Part shown: piece after piece, positions 1 through 10,882 of the stretch
How the letters are laid out: each line of letters starts with the position of its first letter
How positions within the stretch are numbered: the first letter of the stretch is position 1
NCBI GenBank assembly: GCA_019703815.1
Contig: AP023052.1
Span: 2,356,001-2,420,000, forward strand
DNA length: 64,000 nt
Direction of reading: 5' to 3'
Source: Thaumasiovibrio occultus
Lineage (GTDB): Bacteria > Pseudomonadota > Gammaproteobacteria > Enterobacterales > Vibrionaceae
The notes under the pieces: generated by a model
Told to the model about the DNA's origin: nothing
Database searches by the model: none
What the model saw: only the letters and a program-made list of their open reading frames with translations
Program-made: the position numbers and the translations under genes

Positions 1-25
1 TACCTTTTCATCAATTCTGATGGGA

Positions 26-673
26 TTAATTCATGTTTTGAACAGCCCACGCCATGAAGGCTTGCTTCTCTTCAACCGACATCTGTAGGAAGATGCCTTG
101 AAGCTCTTCTGGGGTTAAAGGTACTGTCGCACCGTCTTCTGCCTCGTAAACGACTCTTGGGGCAACAGCAGCAACGACCGGTTGCGCCTGCTCATTTAAA
201 TGAGAAAACCCATTCATGTTGTTATAGGCGACGAGATCACGATTGTAGTCCGGTAGCATACCTGGCGCGCGTTGCAGCAGTCCTTGATGAAACGCAATAC
301 TGCTCAGCTCAACACCGTTAACTTTAACGCTTGGTTTGACATCGAACCCATCCACTTCATTAGGTCTGCGGATTTCACGTGACGGTAAGATTTCAACCAC
401 CGTATTGGTCGCATCAAACGTCAGCACCATAGGGCGCGAATTGAACTTTTCATATTCACTTCCCAGTGGCAATAGTTTAGAAACGCGCACCACCACCTGA
501 TTTTGGCCATCAGGTAACACAAACTCGTTGTGTCCAGTTAGAGAAAAACCCTGAGATTCACCATTCACAATAAGGGCTTGTAGATCCTTGTGTAATTGCA
601 GCGTTACTTCAGCACTGGCTGATGCACTCGCCAACAACAAGCTTCCCGCAATCAACGTCTTTACACTTTTCAT
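26..673 (-). CDS. YccT/DUF2057 family secreted protein
   Basis: About 215 residues with an N-terminal signal peptide (MKS, hydrophobic core, ASA cleavage region near residue 18), so it is probably periplasmic. The body resembles the DUF2057 (UPF0319, YccT) family, whose function is not established. The GTG at 685 and the ATGs at 679 and 673 are all in frame. I chose 673 because it gives a normal Met-Lys signal peptide and leaves a GAGAG Shine-Dalgarno sequence about 10 bases upstream. It stands alone, downstream of the ompU terminator on the same strand. The family call comes from recognising the sequence, not from a search. Confidence 0.75.
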   Translation of the reverse strand: MKSVKTLIAGSLLLASASASAEVTLQLHKDLQALIVNGESQGFSLTGHNEFVLPDGQNQVVVRVSKLLPLGSEYEKFNSRPMVLTFDATNTVVEILPSREIRRPNEVDGFDVKPSVKVNGVELSSIAFHQGLLQRAPGMLPDYNRDLVAYNNMNGFSHLNEQAQPVVAAVAPRVVYEAEDGATVPLTPEELQGIFLQMSVEEKQAFMAWAVQNMN

Positions 674-810
674 TTCCATCACCACTCTCTAACCGATATT
701 TGCCACGCACAAAGCGCTTTGTTCGCTGCTACGTGTGCGTTCAATTGGCGAGCTGTCACGCTGCCAACACATAGCCTCATGCTAACACTTTGTGTTTACT
801 GTCGGGAATA

Positions 811-839
811 AAAAACGAGCCCCTAGAGGCTCGTTTTTT
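811..839. terminator. Rho-independent terminator after ompU
   Basis: Arms AACGAGCC and GGCTCGTT with A and T runs on the two sides. It lies 27 bases past the ompU stop and works in principle on both strands. Confidence 0.85.
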
Positions 840-865
840 GCATCAAATCAAATATTTAAACTTGA

Positions 866-1924
866 TTAGAAGTAGAACTCAGTACCTAGCATGATACGAG
901 TACCGTCGTCTTTCTCAGCAGAGCCGTCCATGTCGTAGTTACGCACGTCTAGGTACCATACGTTGCTTGGTAGAGCGTAAAGGATACGACCTGTGATTGC
1001 TGTATCTGAATCATCTGCTTTCGCATTGTCTGACTCATCAGTTGCTGCGTAGCCCGCTTTAACCAACCATTGGTCGTTCAACCAGTAAGCAGCTGTCACA
1101 GAGTAAGCGTTTTGGCTGTTGTCATTAACATCATTGTTCATCATCTTGTAACCTGCGGTAAGAGTAGCCTTACCTAGGAACAAGCTACCACCAACGATGG
1201 TGTAATCAACATCACCATGCTTAGTCACTTCACCTTTTACTGGTTTAGCCAAACCAGTCTCTGTGTCGAATTCAAAGCTATCTTCGGTCTTAGTTTCCCA
1301 GCCACCACGAGTATAGTGACCCGCATGTACACTGAACATGTCAGCTGAGTAAGACGCTGCAACAGACACAGCTGCTGCGTCAGTAGTCTTGTCCATGCCG
1401 CTTAGAGTTGCTTGGAAGTTAAAGCCACCGAAGTTTGCAGAATCAAAACGCAATACGTTGTCAGCACGGTCTTCGTACTTAGCATCGATATCGTTGTGCC
1501 AATCGAATACGTTACCTAAACCTGGGTTAGTGTGTGGCCAGTCTACATAGTTGTATGCAGCAACTAGCTGACGACCGAACTTAACAGTACCAACGCCATC
1601 AAAAGATAGACCTACGAAAGTATCACGTTGACCGTATGCGCCATCTCTGTTGTTTGCGTTACCGGTTTCGATTTGCCATACGAAATCTGGGCCGAAGTTA
1701 TCAAACTCAACAGTACCACGGAAACCCATGCGAGATTCCATATCAACAACTGCAGTAGTTTCTGCGCCGTTCGCTTCTGGGCTCCAAATTTGGTAAGAAC
1801 CAGCTGCTTGACCGTAAACCTGAACTGCTTGACCGTGAAGCTCGATTGCTGCGTTTGCGTTACCTGCTACTGCAGCCATTGCTACTGCTGCACCTAGCAG
1901 CGTACGTGTGAACATTTTTTCCAT
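866..1924 (-). CDS. ompU: Outer membrane porin, OmpU type
   Basis: A 352-residue general porin with a signal peptide ending ANA before AIELHG. It has alternating beta-barrel segments typical of trimeric Gram-negative porins and ends EFYF, with the terminal Phe required for outer membrane insertion. The open frame extends upstream to 1996, but the ATG at 1924 follows AGGAG by 9 bases and starts the signal peptide, so I use it. A second ATG at 1915 is possible. In Vibrio, OmpU is abundant and under ToxR control; no ToxR site was assigned here. It has its own terminator and a long upstream region of about 550 bases. Confidence 0.85.
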   Translation of the reverse strand: MEKMFTRTLLGAAVAMAAVAGNANAAIELHGQAVQVYGQAAGSYQIWSPEANGAETTAVVDMESRMGFRGTVEFDNFGPDFVWQIETGNANNRDGAYGQRDTFVGLSFDGVGTVKFGRQLVAAYNYVDWPHTNPGLGNVFDWHNDIDAKYEDRADNVLRFDSANFGGFNFQATLSGMDKTTDAAAVSVAASYSADMFSVHAGHYTRGGWETKTEDSFEFDTETGLAKPVKGEVTKHGDVDYTIVGGSLFLGKATLTAGYKMMNNDVNDNSQNAYSVTAAYWLNDQWLVKAGYAATDESDNAKADDSDTAITGRILYALPSNVWYLDVRNYDMDGSAEKDDGTRIMLGTEFYF

Positions 1925-2403
1925 GGAAATAAACTCCTGAACTAACTCGCTGTTTATAGATTTGCCCCCAGAAAGGTTGGCCGCCAAGGGTGACAAATCT
2001 TCTCCTCAAAACTTCAGTATTGAAAACTACTAAAATTTTAAATTTCTGCGGAACTTCATGTCCGCTGACAGTTCTAAGACTACGTTTGCGGCGTAAAACA
2101 TCAATCAGAACTTTATTTGCAAAGTAAAAAATATGAGGCACTGCAAATTTTTGCCCCTTCAGTGATCCTCATCTCACTTCTTAACAGATGCTTCACACAT
2201 ACGGCCTTCCTTTATTTAAAAACAACAACTTAAGGTGTTAATGCGCTATGAATTGCGAGATACATCACTGATCTTGTCGCCTAAAATAGCGGATTTTTTA
2301 CCCTCATATTTAGGACAAAAAATTGCCACACAGCGCACATTTTGCTCTCCTGACAACTGAGGCTCTGCCCTTATTCTTGATAAATTTCATTGCTACAAAG
2401 ACC
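1925..2403 (-). promoter_or_regulatory. Long ompU upstream/leader region
   Basis: About 480 bases with no convincing gene. AT-rich, as expected for a strong porin promoter and leader. It contains a small inverted repeat (GCGGA/TCCGC near 2046-2064) and an 8-codon ORF at 2174-2200 behind a good Shine-Dalgarno sequence. I could not fix the promoter or ToxR sites by eye. Confidence 0.5.
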
Positions 2404-2432
2404 AAAAAACAGCGCCGGAGCGCTGCTTTTTT
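2404..2432 (-). terminator. Rho-independent terminator after ligA
   Basis: Arms CAGCGC/GCGCTG around a four-base loop, followed on the minus strand by six T. It lies 43 bases past the ligA stop. Confidence 0.85.
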
Positions 2433-2475
2433 AACCACAAAGATCTTTTATAACGACAAAAAGATCTTCTTTAGA

Positions 2476-4491
<2,016 letters not shown>

Positions 4492-4501
4492 CTAAATAGA
4501 A

Positions 4502-4526
4502 AACAGGCTCCTGATAGGAGCCTGTT
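4502..4526 (-). terminator. Hairpin between zipA and ligA
   Basis: Perfect 10-bp arms (AACAGGCTCC/GGAGCCTGTT) followed on the minus strand by a short interrupted T tract. It ends about 20 bases before the ligA start codon, so it may attenuate rather than fully separate zipA from ligA. Confidence 0.6.
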
Positions 4527-4581
4527 GATTGTTCTGAACAGCAACCGTAACGGTTACTCTCATGCGGCAGCAAGGCGTTAA

Positions 4582-5643
4582 TCAACCTTGGCCCAATTGA
4601 TAGGCTTTGATCCGCTCACGATATTCATCAAGCTTATGGGGCGTAATCATATTCCGTTGCTGATCTAAAACCAATCCCCCCATGTCGTCAGCGATCTGCT
4701 GCGCGGTTTGAAGCATCAGTTTAAAGTTTTGATCGGCACGGCCAAAACACGGCAGCATCATAAACAGGGAAATCCCTGGGGTTTCAAATTCAGCGCCCTG
4801 ATAGAACACGCCAGGGTTAACACTGTTTGCCACACTGAAAATCACTTTCTCTGGCGCATCATCTGCATGGCGATGGTAGATGTTCATATCGCCAAACTGC
4901 AAACCATGACTTTCCATCGCTTGCAACAGGCGCAGACCACGGAATGTCTCGCCACGACTGGCGTGAACATGCAGCACTAATACTTCCGGCTCACGCTCTT
5001 CTGGCTCGGCCTCAGGAGCTGGCGCTTCAACAACCGGCTCGGCCGCTGTTTGCACAGCTGGCTCAGTTACAGCTGGAGAAGCTACCTCTGCGCTTTGAGG
5101 AACAGCACTTTGTGGCTCGGTCATCTGCGGTGCCGGCGCGACTGGCTGAGCAACCGCCGCCTGAACAGGTTGTACCTGCTGTGGCTGAGCTGTCTGTTGT
5201 GGTTCAACTATTGGCTGAGCTTGAGGCTCTACCGTTGCTTGCTGCGGCGCAGCTTGTGCGTCATTGACGGGCTGTTGGTCCGTCGCACTGAAATGTAATG
5301 CAGGATCTGCTTGTTGGATTGGCGCTTCTGCCGCAATTGGGGAAGCTGCCGTCGCTTGCGCAACTTGATCTTGTGATGGTTCAAGCAGAGGGTCGCGTTC
5401 TAAAGAGCCCCCAAAACTCATTTCCGGCTCTTTACGCTCAGTCGATTGAGTACCCGACACTACGCGTACCTGACCTACGCCATCCTCGTCGAAACCTTCC
5501 CGATCTCTATCTGACATTTTACGAAGCGGTTTTTCACCAAACTTGGCGGGTTGCTCTTTACGACTCGTCCAAAGACCGTGTAATAACAAGGCTGCTATTG
5601 CTAGCACCCCAACCATGATTAGAACCAGACGCAATTCCTGCAT
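4582..5643 (-). CDS. zipA: Cell division protein ZipA
   Basis: A 353-residue inner membrane protein that tethers FtsZ to the membrane at the division site. Residues 4-25 form one transmembrane helix with the N terminus outside. A charged region follows, then a Gln/Ala/Pro-rich linker (about 90-210), then the C-terminal FtsZ-binding domain (about 215-353, with LHVHASRGE and YHRH segments). It lies divergent to cysZ and upstream of ligA, the classical gammaproteobacterial order. The linker is low complexity and likely to vary in length between strains. Confidence 0.95.
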   Translation of the reverse strand: MQELRLVLIMVGVLAIAALLLHGLWTSRKEQPAKFGEKPLRKMSDRDREGFDEDGVGQVRVVSGTQSTERKEPEMSFGGSLERDPLLEPSQDQVAQATAASPIAAEAPIQQADPALHFSATDQQPVNDAQAAPQQATVEPQAQPIVEPQQTAQPQQVQPVQAAVAQPVAPAPQMTEPQSAVPQSAEVASPAVTEPAVQTAAEPVVEAPAPEAEPEEREPEVLVLHVHASRGETFRGLRLLQAMESHGLQFGDMNIYHRHADDAPEKVIFSVANSVNPGVFYQGAEFETPGISLFMMLPCFGRADQNFKLMLQTAQQIADDMGGLVLDQQRNMITPHKLDEYRERIKAYQLGQG

Positions 5644-5915
5644 GTTGATATCTCTGTATTGATTTCCCTACGCCTTCATCCGACTATCCAAGGATGAACG
5701 GCTGCTTTGTTGCTACGCAACACGACTTATAGACGTTAATGTATCAAAACTCTAGTCCAGAAATGAACCTCTATCTGCGTATACACGTCGCATTGTGATT
5801 AGGCGTATAAAAATCGCCCTCAATTGCGCAGTTTATCACCATTTTCGTGTGGCTTGATGTTACTTATTTGCGCCGATACCATGTTCATAACGCAAAAACT
5901 AAGGTACCGACACCA

Positions 5916-6653
5916 ATGCAAGGCATCAACTATTTTGTTCGCGGTGTTAAGATCGCCACCCAACCGGGGATCCGTCGCTATGTCATATTGCCGCTGTTAG
6001 CCAACATTCTGATCATGGGCTCGGCGATCATCTTCCTTTATAACGTGTTATTCGATGGCATCACTCACTGGGTCGCCTCGCTCAGCGGTAACTGGCAATG
6101 GTTGTCCTTTATACTCTTTCCTTTAGCCTTTATTGTTGCCTTGGTTGCGTTAGCATCGATTTTTACGACCATAACGCACATTATCGCCGCCCCGTTTAAT
6201 GGGCTGCTTGCTGAACGCGTCGAAGCGATGCTCACCAATGAAACCCTACCCAACAGCGGCCTTGGCGGAATACTGCGCGACATTCCACGGATTTTGTCCC
6301 GCGAATGGCAAAAGCTGGTCTACTATATTCCCCGCGCATTATTGCTGCTGCTTTTATTACTGGTTCCCGTGATAGGGCAAACGGTAGGACCCGCGTTATG
6401 GTTTCTGTTTGGTGCTTGGATGATGGCAATCCAGTTTTTAGATTATCCGTTTGATAATCACAAAGTGCCGTTCAAGCAAATGCGCTCACAACTTGCCGCC
6501 ACTAGCCTAACGAGCTGTTCATTTGGCGCGGTGATTATGCTTAGTGCCCTGATCCCTTTCCTTAATTTAGTCATCATGCCTATCGCCGTCTGCGGTGCCA
6601 CCGCACTATGGGTAGACCAACATCGCCACAATGTGACGGGTTACACAAGATAA
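5916..6653 (+). CDS. cysZ: Sulfate transporter CysZ
   Basis: A 245-residue integral membrane protein of the CysZ family, which imports sulfate for cysteine synthesis. It shows the family N-terminal stretch (YFVRG then QPGIRRYVILPLL), several long hydrophobic segments and the conserved DYPFDNH segment. The open frame begins at 5847, but the ATG at 5916 fits the family start and has TAAGG about 10 bases upstream. It is divergent to zipA and lies 110 bases upstream of cysK; no terminator was seen between them, so read-through is possible. Confidence 0.92.
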   Translation: MQGINYFVRGVKIATQPGIRRYVILPLLANILIMGSAIIFLYNVLFDGITHWVASLSGNWQWLSFILFPLAFIVALVALASIFTTITHIIAAPFNGLLAERVEAMLTNETLPNSGLGGILRDIPRILSREWQKLVYYIPRALLLLLLLLVPVIGQTVGPALWFLFGAWMMAIQFLDYPFDNHKVPFKQMRSQLAATSLTSCSFGAVIMLSALIPFLNLVIMPIAVCGATALWVDQHRHNVTGYTR

Positions 6654-6692
6654 AACCCTGTATTGTGTACTGATAACAATAAGATATAACAA

Positions 6693-6760
6693 TTCGTTCC
6701 TTCCGCGTAGAGTTAAGCAATGTATGCTACTTCTATACAAACGTGATACGAAGGAACGAA
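6693..6760 (+). promoter_or_regulatory. Inverted repeat covering the cysK ribosome binding site
   Basis: TTCGTTCCTTC at 6693-6703 and GAAGGAACGAA at 6750-6760 are perfect 11-base inverted copies. The second copy contains the cysK Shine-Dalgarno sequence (AAGGA). If the first arm is transcribed, the pairing would hide the ribosome binding site. A possible promoter (TTGTGT at 6663, TATAAC at 6685) would start close to the first arm. Confidence 0.5.
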
Positions 6761-6763
6761 CCC

Positions 6764-7732
6764 ATGACTAAAATATACGAAGACAATTCTCTGACTATCG
6801 GTAACACCCCACTGGTACGTTTGAACCGCGTAAGTAAAGGTAAAGTGTTAGCGAAAGTTGAAGCGCGTAACCCAAGCTTTAGCGTTAAGTGCCGTATCGG
6901 TGCCAACATGATTTGGGAAGCGGAAAAAGCCGGCAACCTAAAACCAGGTGTTGAACTCGTTGAGCCAACCAGTGGTAACACCGGTATCGCACTTGCCTTC
7001 GTTGCAGCAGCTCGTGGTTACAAACTTACTCTAACCATGCCTGAAAGCATGAGCCTTGAGCGCCGTAAGCTACTTAAAGCCCTAGGTGCGAACCTTGTTC
7101 TGACTGAAGCGCCAAAAGGTATGAAAGGTGCCATTGCTAAAGCAGAAGAAATCGTGGCGCAGGATCCAGCGAAATTCTACATGCTGCAACAGTTCAACAA
7201 CCCAGCAAACCCACAAATCCACGAGAAGACCACCGGTCCTGAGATCTGGGATGCGACCGACGGTGAAGTTGATATCTTCGTTGCGGGTGTGGGCACAGGC
7301 GGTACCATTACCGGTGTTAGCCGTTACATTAAGCAAGCAAAAGGCAAAGCCATTACGAGCGTCGCGGTCGAGCCAGCTGAATCACCAGTGATTGCTCAAG
7401 CCATTGCCGGCGAAGAAATCAAGCCAGCACCACACAAAATCCAAGGTATTGGCGCAGGCTTTATCCCTGAGAACTTAGATTTGTCTCTAGTTGATGCAGT
7501 AGAGCAAGTGACCTCAGATGATGCAATCGATATGGCGCGTCGTTTGATGGAAGAAGAAGGTATCTTGGCGGGTATCTCGTCTGGTGCAGCAGTAGTTGCG
7601 GCAAACCGACTTGCTGAGCTTCCTGAAAATGCCGGTAAAACGATTGTGGTTATCTTGCCAAGCTCTGGTGAGCGTTACCTCAGCTCGGCCTTGTTCGCTG
7701 GTATCTTCACTGAGCAAGAACTTAGTCAATAA
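6764..7732 (+). CDS. cysK: Cysteine synthase A (O-acetylserine sulfhydrylase)
   Basis: A 322-residue pyridoxal-phosphate enzyme that makes L-cysteine from O-acetylserine and sulfide. The PLP-binding Lys is K42 (NPSFSVKCR). The substrate loop PTSGNTGIA and the phosphate-binding stretch GTGGTITG are intact. The open frame reaches back to 6743, but ATG 6764 has AAGGAA just upstream and matches family starts. It sits between cysZ and the PTS genes as in E. coli, and ends at its own strong terminator. The leader has an unusual inverted repeat. Confidence 0.97.
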   Translation: MTKIYEDNSLTIGNTPLVRLNRVSKGKVLAKVEARNPSFSVKCRIGANMIWEAEKAGNLKPGVELVEPTSGNTGIALAFVAAARGYKLTLTMPESMSLERRKLLKALGANLVLTEAPKGMKGAIAKAEEIVAQDPAKFYMLQQFNNPANPQIHEKTTGPEIWDATDGEVDIFVAGVGTGGTITGVSRYIKQAKGKAITSVAVEPAESPVIAQAIAGEEIKPAPHKIQGIGAGFIPENLDLSLVDAVEQVTSDDAIDMARRLMEEEGILAGISSGAAVVAANRLAELPENAGKTIVVILPSSGERYLSSALFAGIFTEQELSQ

Positions 7733-7784
7733 GACGCAAACATCCTCGCGCAAATGAAACGCGGGGCATATTTGAAAGTGTGAC

Positions 7785-7809
7785 AAAAGCCCCTTTTTGG
7801 GGCTTTTTT
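7785..7809 (+). terminator. Rho-independent terminator after cysK
   Basis: AAAAGCCCC, loop of five T, GGGGCTTTTTT. Separates cysK from the PTS operon. Confidence 0.9.
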
Positions 7810-7895
7810 ATTGCCTTTTTATAGCGGCTCGATTATAACGAGGTTGATTTATTTTCGGGCTCAAAATAAAAGGTTGTCTCCATTACAGCCAAAAT

Positions 7896-7915
7896 ATGTG
7901 AAGTTTTAATCACAT
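7896..7915. promoter_or_regulatory. CRP-like palindrome upstream of ptsH
   Basis: ATGTGA and TCACAT are perfect inverted halves, but separated by 8 bases rather than the 6 of the standard CRP site. It lies about 130 bases before ptsH, a sensible place for catabolite control. It could be a weak CRP site or another dyad. Confidence 0.35.
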
Positions 7916-7961
7916 TTGCTTAGCCTGAATAAGCATATATCGGGTAAGATTCTAACACGAA

Positions 7962-8006
7962 ATTCGCTCAGACGAACAAATAGCATTAAGCTTGTCTGAA
8001 GCGAAT
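7962..8006 (+). promoter_or_regulatory. Hairpin in the ptsH leader
   Basis: ATTCGCTCAGAC (7962-7973) pairs with GTCTGAAGCGAAT (7994-8006) with one bulged base. It ends 40 bases before the ptsH start codon and is probably in the 5' untranslated region. Role unknown. Confidence 0.4.
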
Positions 8007-8046
8007 CATAATAACAAGTTTTTTATTAACAATCGGGGTAATAAAC

Positions 8047-8304
8047 ATGTACCAAAAGCAAGTTGAGATCACCGCTGAAAACGGTCTACACACTCGTCCT
8101 GCAGCTCAGTTCGTTAAAGAAGCAAAAGCGTTTGACGCTGACATCACTGTGACTTCTAACGGCAAAAGCGCGTCAGCGAAGAGCCTATTCAAACTTCAAA
8201 CTCTAGGCCTAGTTAAAGGCACTGTAGTTACCATTTCTGCTGAAGGCCCACAAGCACAAGAAGCAGTTGACCACTTGGTTGCTCTGATCCCAGATCTGCA
8301 CTAA
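8047..8304 (+). CDS. ptsH: Phosphocarrier protein HPr
   Basis: An 85-residue cytoplasmic phosphocarrier of the sugar phosphotransferase system. It takes phosphate from enzyme I on His15 (GLHTRPA) and passes it to sugar-specific EIIA proteins. Ser46 (AKSLFKL) is also present. Full length for the family. It is the first gene of the ptsH-ptsI-crr operon; ptsI follows after 48 bases. Its leader carries a dyad and a hairpin noted separately. Confidence 0.98.
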   Translation: MYQKQVEITAENGLHTRPAAQFVKEAKAFDADITVTSNGKSASAKSLFKLQTLGLVKGTVVTISAEGPQAQEAVDHLVALIPDLH

Positions 8305-8352
8305 CAGGCAGTTATCCCCCCAGTACTGGTTTGTTTGAAATAAGGTAAAGTT

Positions 8353-10074
8353 ATGATTTCAGGAATTCTAGCCTCTCCTGGTATTGCTTTTGGTAAAGCG
8401 ATGCTGCTTCAAGAGGAAGAGATCGTCCTAAACCGCGATAAAGTTAGCGATATCGAAAAAGAAATTCAGCGTGTCTTTGATGCGCGCGCTAAAGCTTCCC
8501 AACAGCTTGAAGCGATCAAAGAGAAAGCACGTGAGACTTTCGGCGACGAAAAAGCCGACATCTTCGATGGCCACATTATGTTGCTAGAAGATGAAGAGCT
8601 TGAAGAAGAAATCATTGCTTTTATCAAAGACAACAACGCCAGTGCTGATTTGGCTATCTACTCGATCATCGAGGAGCAAGCCTGCACTCTAGAATCTCTA
8701 GATGATGAATACCTAAAAGAGCGTGCGACTGATATCCGTGATATCGGCGCACGCTTTGTTAAAAACGCACTAGGTATCAACATCATTTCTCTAAGTGCTA
8801 TCGACGAAGAAGTGATCTTGGTTGCGAACGATCTGACCCCGTCAGAAACGGCGCAAATCAACCTAGACTACGTACTAGGCTTCATCACTGACATCGGTGG
8901 TCGTACGTCTCACACCTCAATCATGGCACGCTCTCTAGAGCTTCCAGCGATCGTAGGTACTAACGACATCACCAAACGTGTGAAGAATGGCGACATGCTG
9001 ATTCTTGACGCGATCAACAACCAGATCGTTATCAACCCAACTGATGCGGAACTGGAAAAATTCAAAGCGATCCGTGACAAAAACGAAGCGGAAAAAGCAG
9101 AGCTTGCAAAACTGAAAGATTTGCCAGCGATCACGCTTGACGGTCACCAAGTCGAAGTTTGCGGTAACATCGGTACCGTAAAAGACTGTGAAGGTGTAAA
9201 CCGTAACGGCGGCGAAGGCGTTGGCCTTTACCGTACCGAGTTCCTGTTCATGGACCGCGACGCGCTACCAACTGAAGAAGAGCAATACGTTGCTTACAAA
9301 GAAGTTGCTGAAGCGATGCACGGCGAGCCAGTGATCATCCGTACTATGGATATCGGTGGCGACAAAGATCTACCTTACATGGATCTGCCAAAAGAGATGA
9401 ACCCGTTCCTAGGCTGGCGTGCAGTGCGTATCAGCTTGGATCGTCGTGAAATCCTACGTGATCAGCTACGTGCAATTCTACGCGCGTCTGCTCACGGTAA
9501 ACTACGCATCATGTTCCCGATGATTATCTCTGTTGAAGAGATCCGTGAACTGAAAGCGGCAATCGAGCAGTACAAAGCAGAACTGCGTGCTGAAGGTCTA
9601 GCGTTCGATGAGAACATTGAGATCGGTGTAATGGTTGAAACGCCAGCAGCTGCAGCAATTGCACACCACCTTGCGAAAGAAGTTGCCTTCTTTAGTATTG
9701 GTACAAACGACCTAACTCAGTATACTCTCGCGGTAGACCGTGGAAATGAGCTTATTTCTCACCTATACAACCCATTGTCACCAGCAGTGCTGACCGTTAT
9801 CAAACAAGTCATCGACGCTTCTCACAAAGAAGGTAAGTGGACTGGTATGTGCGGTGAGTTGGCAGGTGATGAGCGTGCAACACTTCTGTTGCTAGGCATG
9901 GGTCTGGATGAGTTCAGCATGTCGGGTATTTCTATCCCTCGTGTTAAGAAGATCATCCGCAATGCAAACTACGCAGAAGTGAAGCAAATGGCGGAAGAAG
10001 CGCTGGCAATGCCAACCGCAGCTGAAATTGCTGAACACGTAGAAAAATTTATCGCAGAGAAAACTATCTGCTAA
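8353..10074 (+). CDS. ptsI: PTS enzyme I (phosphoenolpyruvate-protein phosphotransferase)
   Basis: A 573-residue enzyme that autophosphorylates from phosphoenolpyruvate and donates the phosphate to HPr. The phosphorylated His lies in GGRTSHTSI near residue 187 (His189 in E. coli numbering). The HPr-binding helical N-terminal region is intact, and so is the C-terminal PEP-binding barrel with its signature segments ([29 protein letters not shown]). It lies between ptsH and crr, with AAGG upstream of its ATG. Confidence 0.98.
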   Translation: MISGILASPGIAFGKAMLLQEEEIVLNRDKVSDIEKEIQRVFDARAKASQQLEAIKEKARETFGDEKADIFDGHIMLLEDEELEEEIIAFIKDNNASADLAIYSIIEEQACTLESLDDEYLKERATDIRDIGARFVKNALGINIISLSAIDEEVILVANDLTPSETAQINLDYVLGFITDIGGRTSHTSIMARSLELPAIVGTNDITKRVKNGDMLILDAINNQIVINPTDAELEKFKAIRDKNEAEKAELAKLKDLPAITLDGHQVEVCGNIGTVKDCEGVNRNGGEGVGLYRTEFLFMDRDALPTEEEQYVAYKEVAEAMHGEPVIIRTMDIGGDKDLPYMDLPKEMNPFLGWRAVRISLDRREILRDQLRAILRASAHGKLRIMFPMIISVEEIRELKAAIEQYKAELRAEGLAFDENIEIGVMVETPAAAAIAHHLAKEVAFFSIGTNDLTQYTLAVDRGNELISHLYNPLSPAVLTVIKQVIDASHKEGKWTGMCGELAGDERATLLLLGMGLDEFSMSGISIPRVKKIIRNANYAEVKQMAEEALAMPTAAEIAEHVEKFIAEKTIC

Positions 10075-10112
10075 TATAAATGCAGATAAAATAATCGCTT
10101 AGGAGCAACGAA

Positions 10113-10622
10113 ATGGGTCTGTTTGACAAACTGAAGAAGCTAGTTTCTGATGACAGCGCAAGCGCTGGTGCTATCGAAATTATCGCACCTCTATCTGGTG
10201 AAATCGTTAACATCGAAGATGTGCCAGATGTTGTTTTCGCAGAGAAAATCGTTGGTGACGGTATTGCTATTAAACCTGCGGGCAACAAAATGGTTGCACC
10301 AGTAAATGGTACTATCGGCAAAATCTTCGAAACTAACCATGCATTCTCTATCGAGTCTGTAGATGGTATCGAGCTATTCGTTCACTTCGGTATCGACACT
10401 GTTGAACTGAAAGGTGAAGGCTTCACCCGCATCGCGGAAGAAGGCCAAGAAGTTAAAGCTGGCGACACTATCATCGAATTCGATCTAGCACTGCTAGAAG
10501 AAAAAGCGAAGTCAACCCTGACACCAGTTGTGATTTCTAACATGGATGAAATCAAAGAGCTGACCAAACTGTCAGGCTCAGTAACTGTAGGTGAAACTCC
10601 AGTACTGAAAATCACTAAGTAA
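10113..10622 (+). CDS. crr: PTS glucose-specific EIIA component
   Basis: A 169-residue EIIA-Glc, the central regulator of carbon catabolite control (inducer exclusion, adenylate cyclase activation) as well as a glucose phosphate carrier. The two active-site histidines are present: His76 (ETNHAFS) and His91 (FVHFGIDT), equal to His75 and His90 in E. coli counting without Met. The N terminus [10 protein letters not shown] is the amphipathic membrane-contact helix. It starts 38 bases after ptsI with GGAG before the ATG, and is followed by a strong terminator. Confidence 0.98.
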   Translation: MGLFDKLKKLVSDDSASAGAIEIIAPLSGEIVNIEDVPDVVFAEKIVGDGIAIKPAGNKMVAPVNGTIGKIFETNHAFSIESVDGIELFVHFGIDTVELKGEGFTRIAEEGQEVKAGDTIIEFDLALLEEKAKSTLTPVVISNMDEIKELTKLSGSVTVGETPVLKITK

Positions 10623-10659
10623 TTTTAATTGCTAGCGCAGCATTAAAACTTAATGATAG

Positions 10660-10688
10660 AAAAACGCCGCTGTTCAGCGGCGTTTTTT
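10660..10688 (+). terminator. Rho-independent terminator after crr
   Basis: CGCCGCTG, two-base loop, CAGCGGCG, flanked by A4 and T6. End of the PTS operon. Confidence 0.93.
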
Positions 10689-10820
10689 GTTTTTGCAAGA
10701 CCGAAAACTTATTGCCGTCGACTGAATATTGCCGCTAGCGCGGCTACATTACTCAATAGACTCAGCTATCTATCAGCGCTTCATCACCCTTTCACAACGC
10801 CACCGCTATCTCTCAGGCAC

Positions 10821-10846
10821 AAAAAAAGCGACGCTAACGCCGCTTT
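10821..10846 (-). terminator. Terminator of the Dyp peroxidase gene
   Basis: On the minus strand AAAGCGGCG, loop TTAG, CGTCGCTTT followed by a T run. One G-U pair in the stem. Convergent to the crr terminator. Confidence 0.8.
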
Positions 10847-10882
10847 CTATCGTGTTATCACACCCCGTCAATTGGGGCGTTA

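Noticed and set aside
1860-2141. 93-codon minus frame over the ompU start
   Set aside because: Overlaps the ompU signal peptide in another frame and has no domain.
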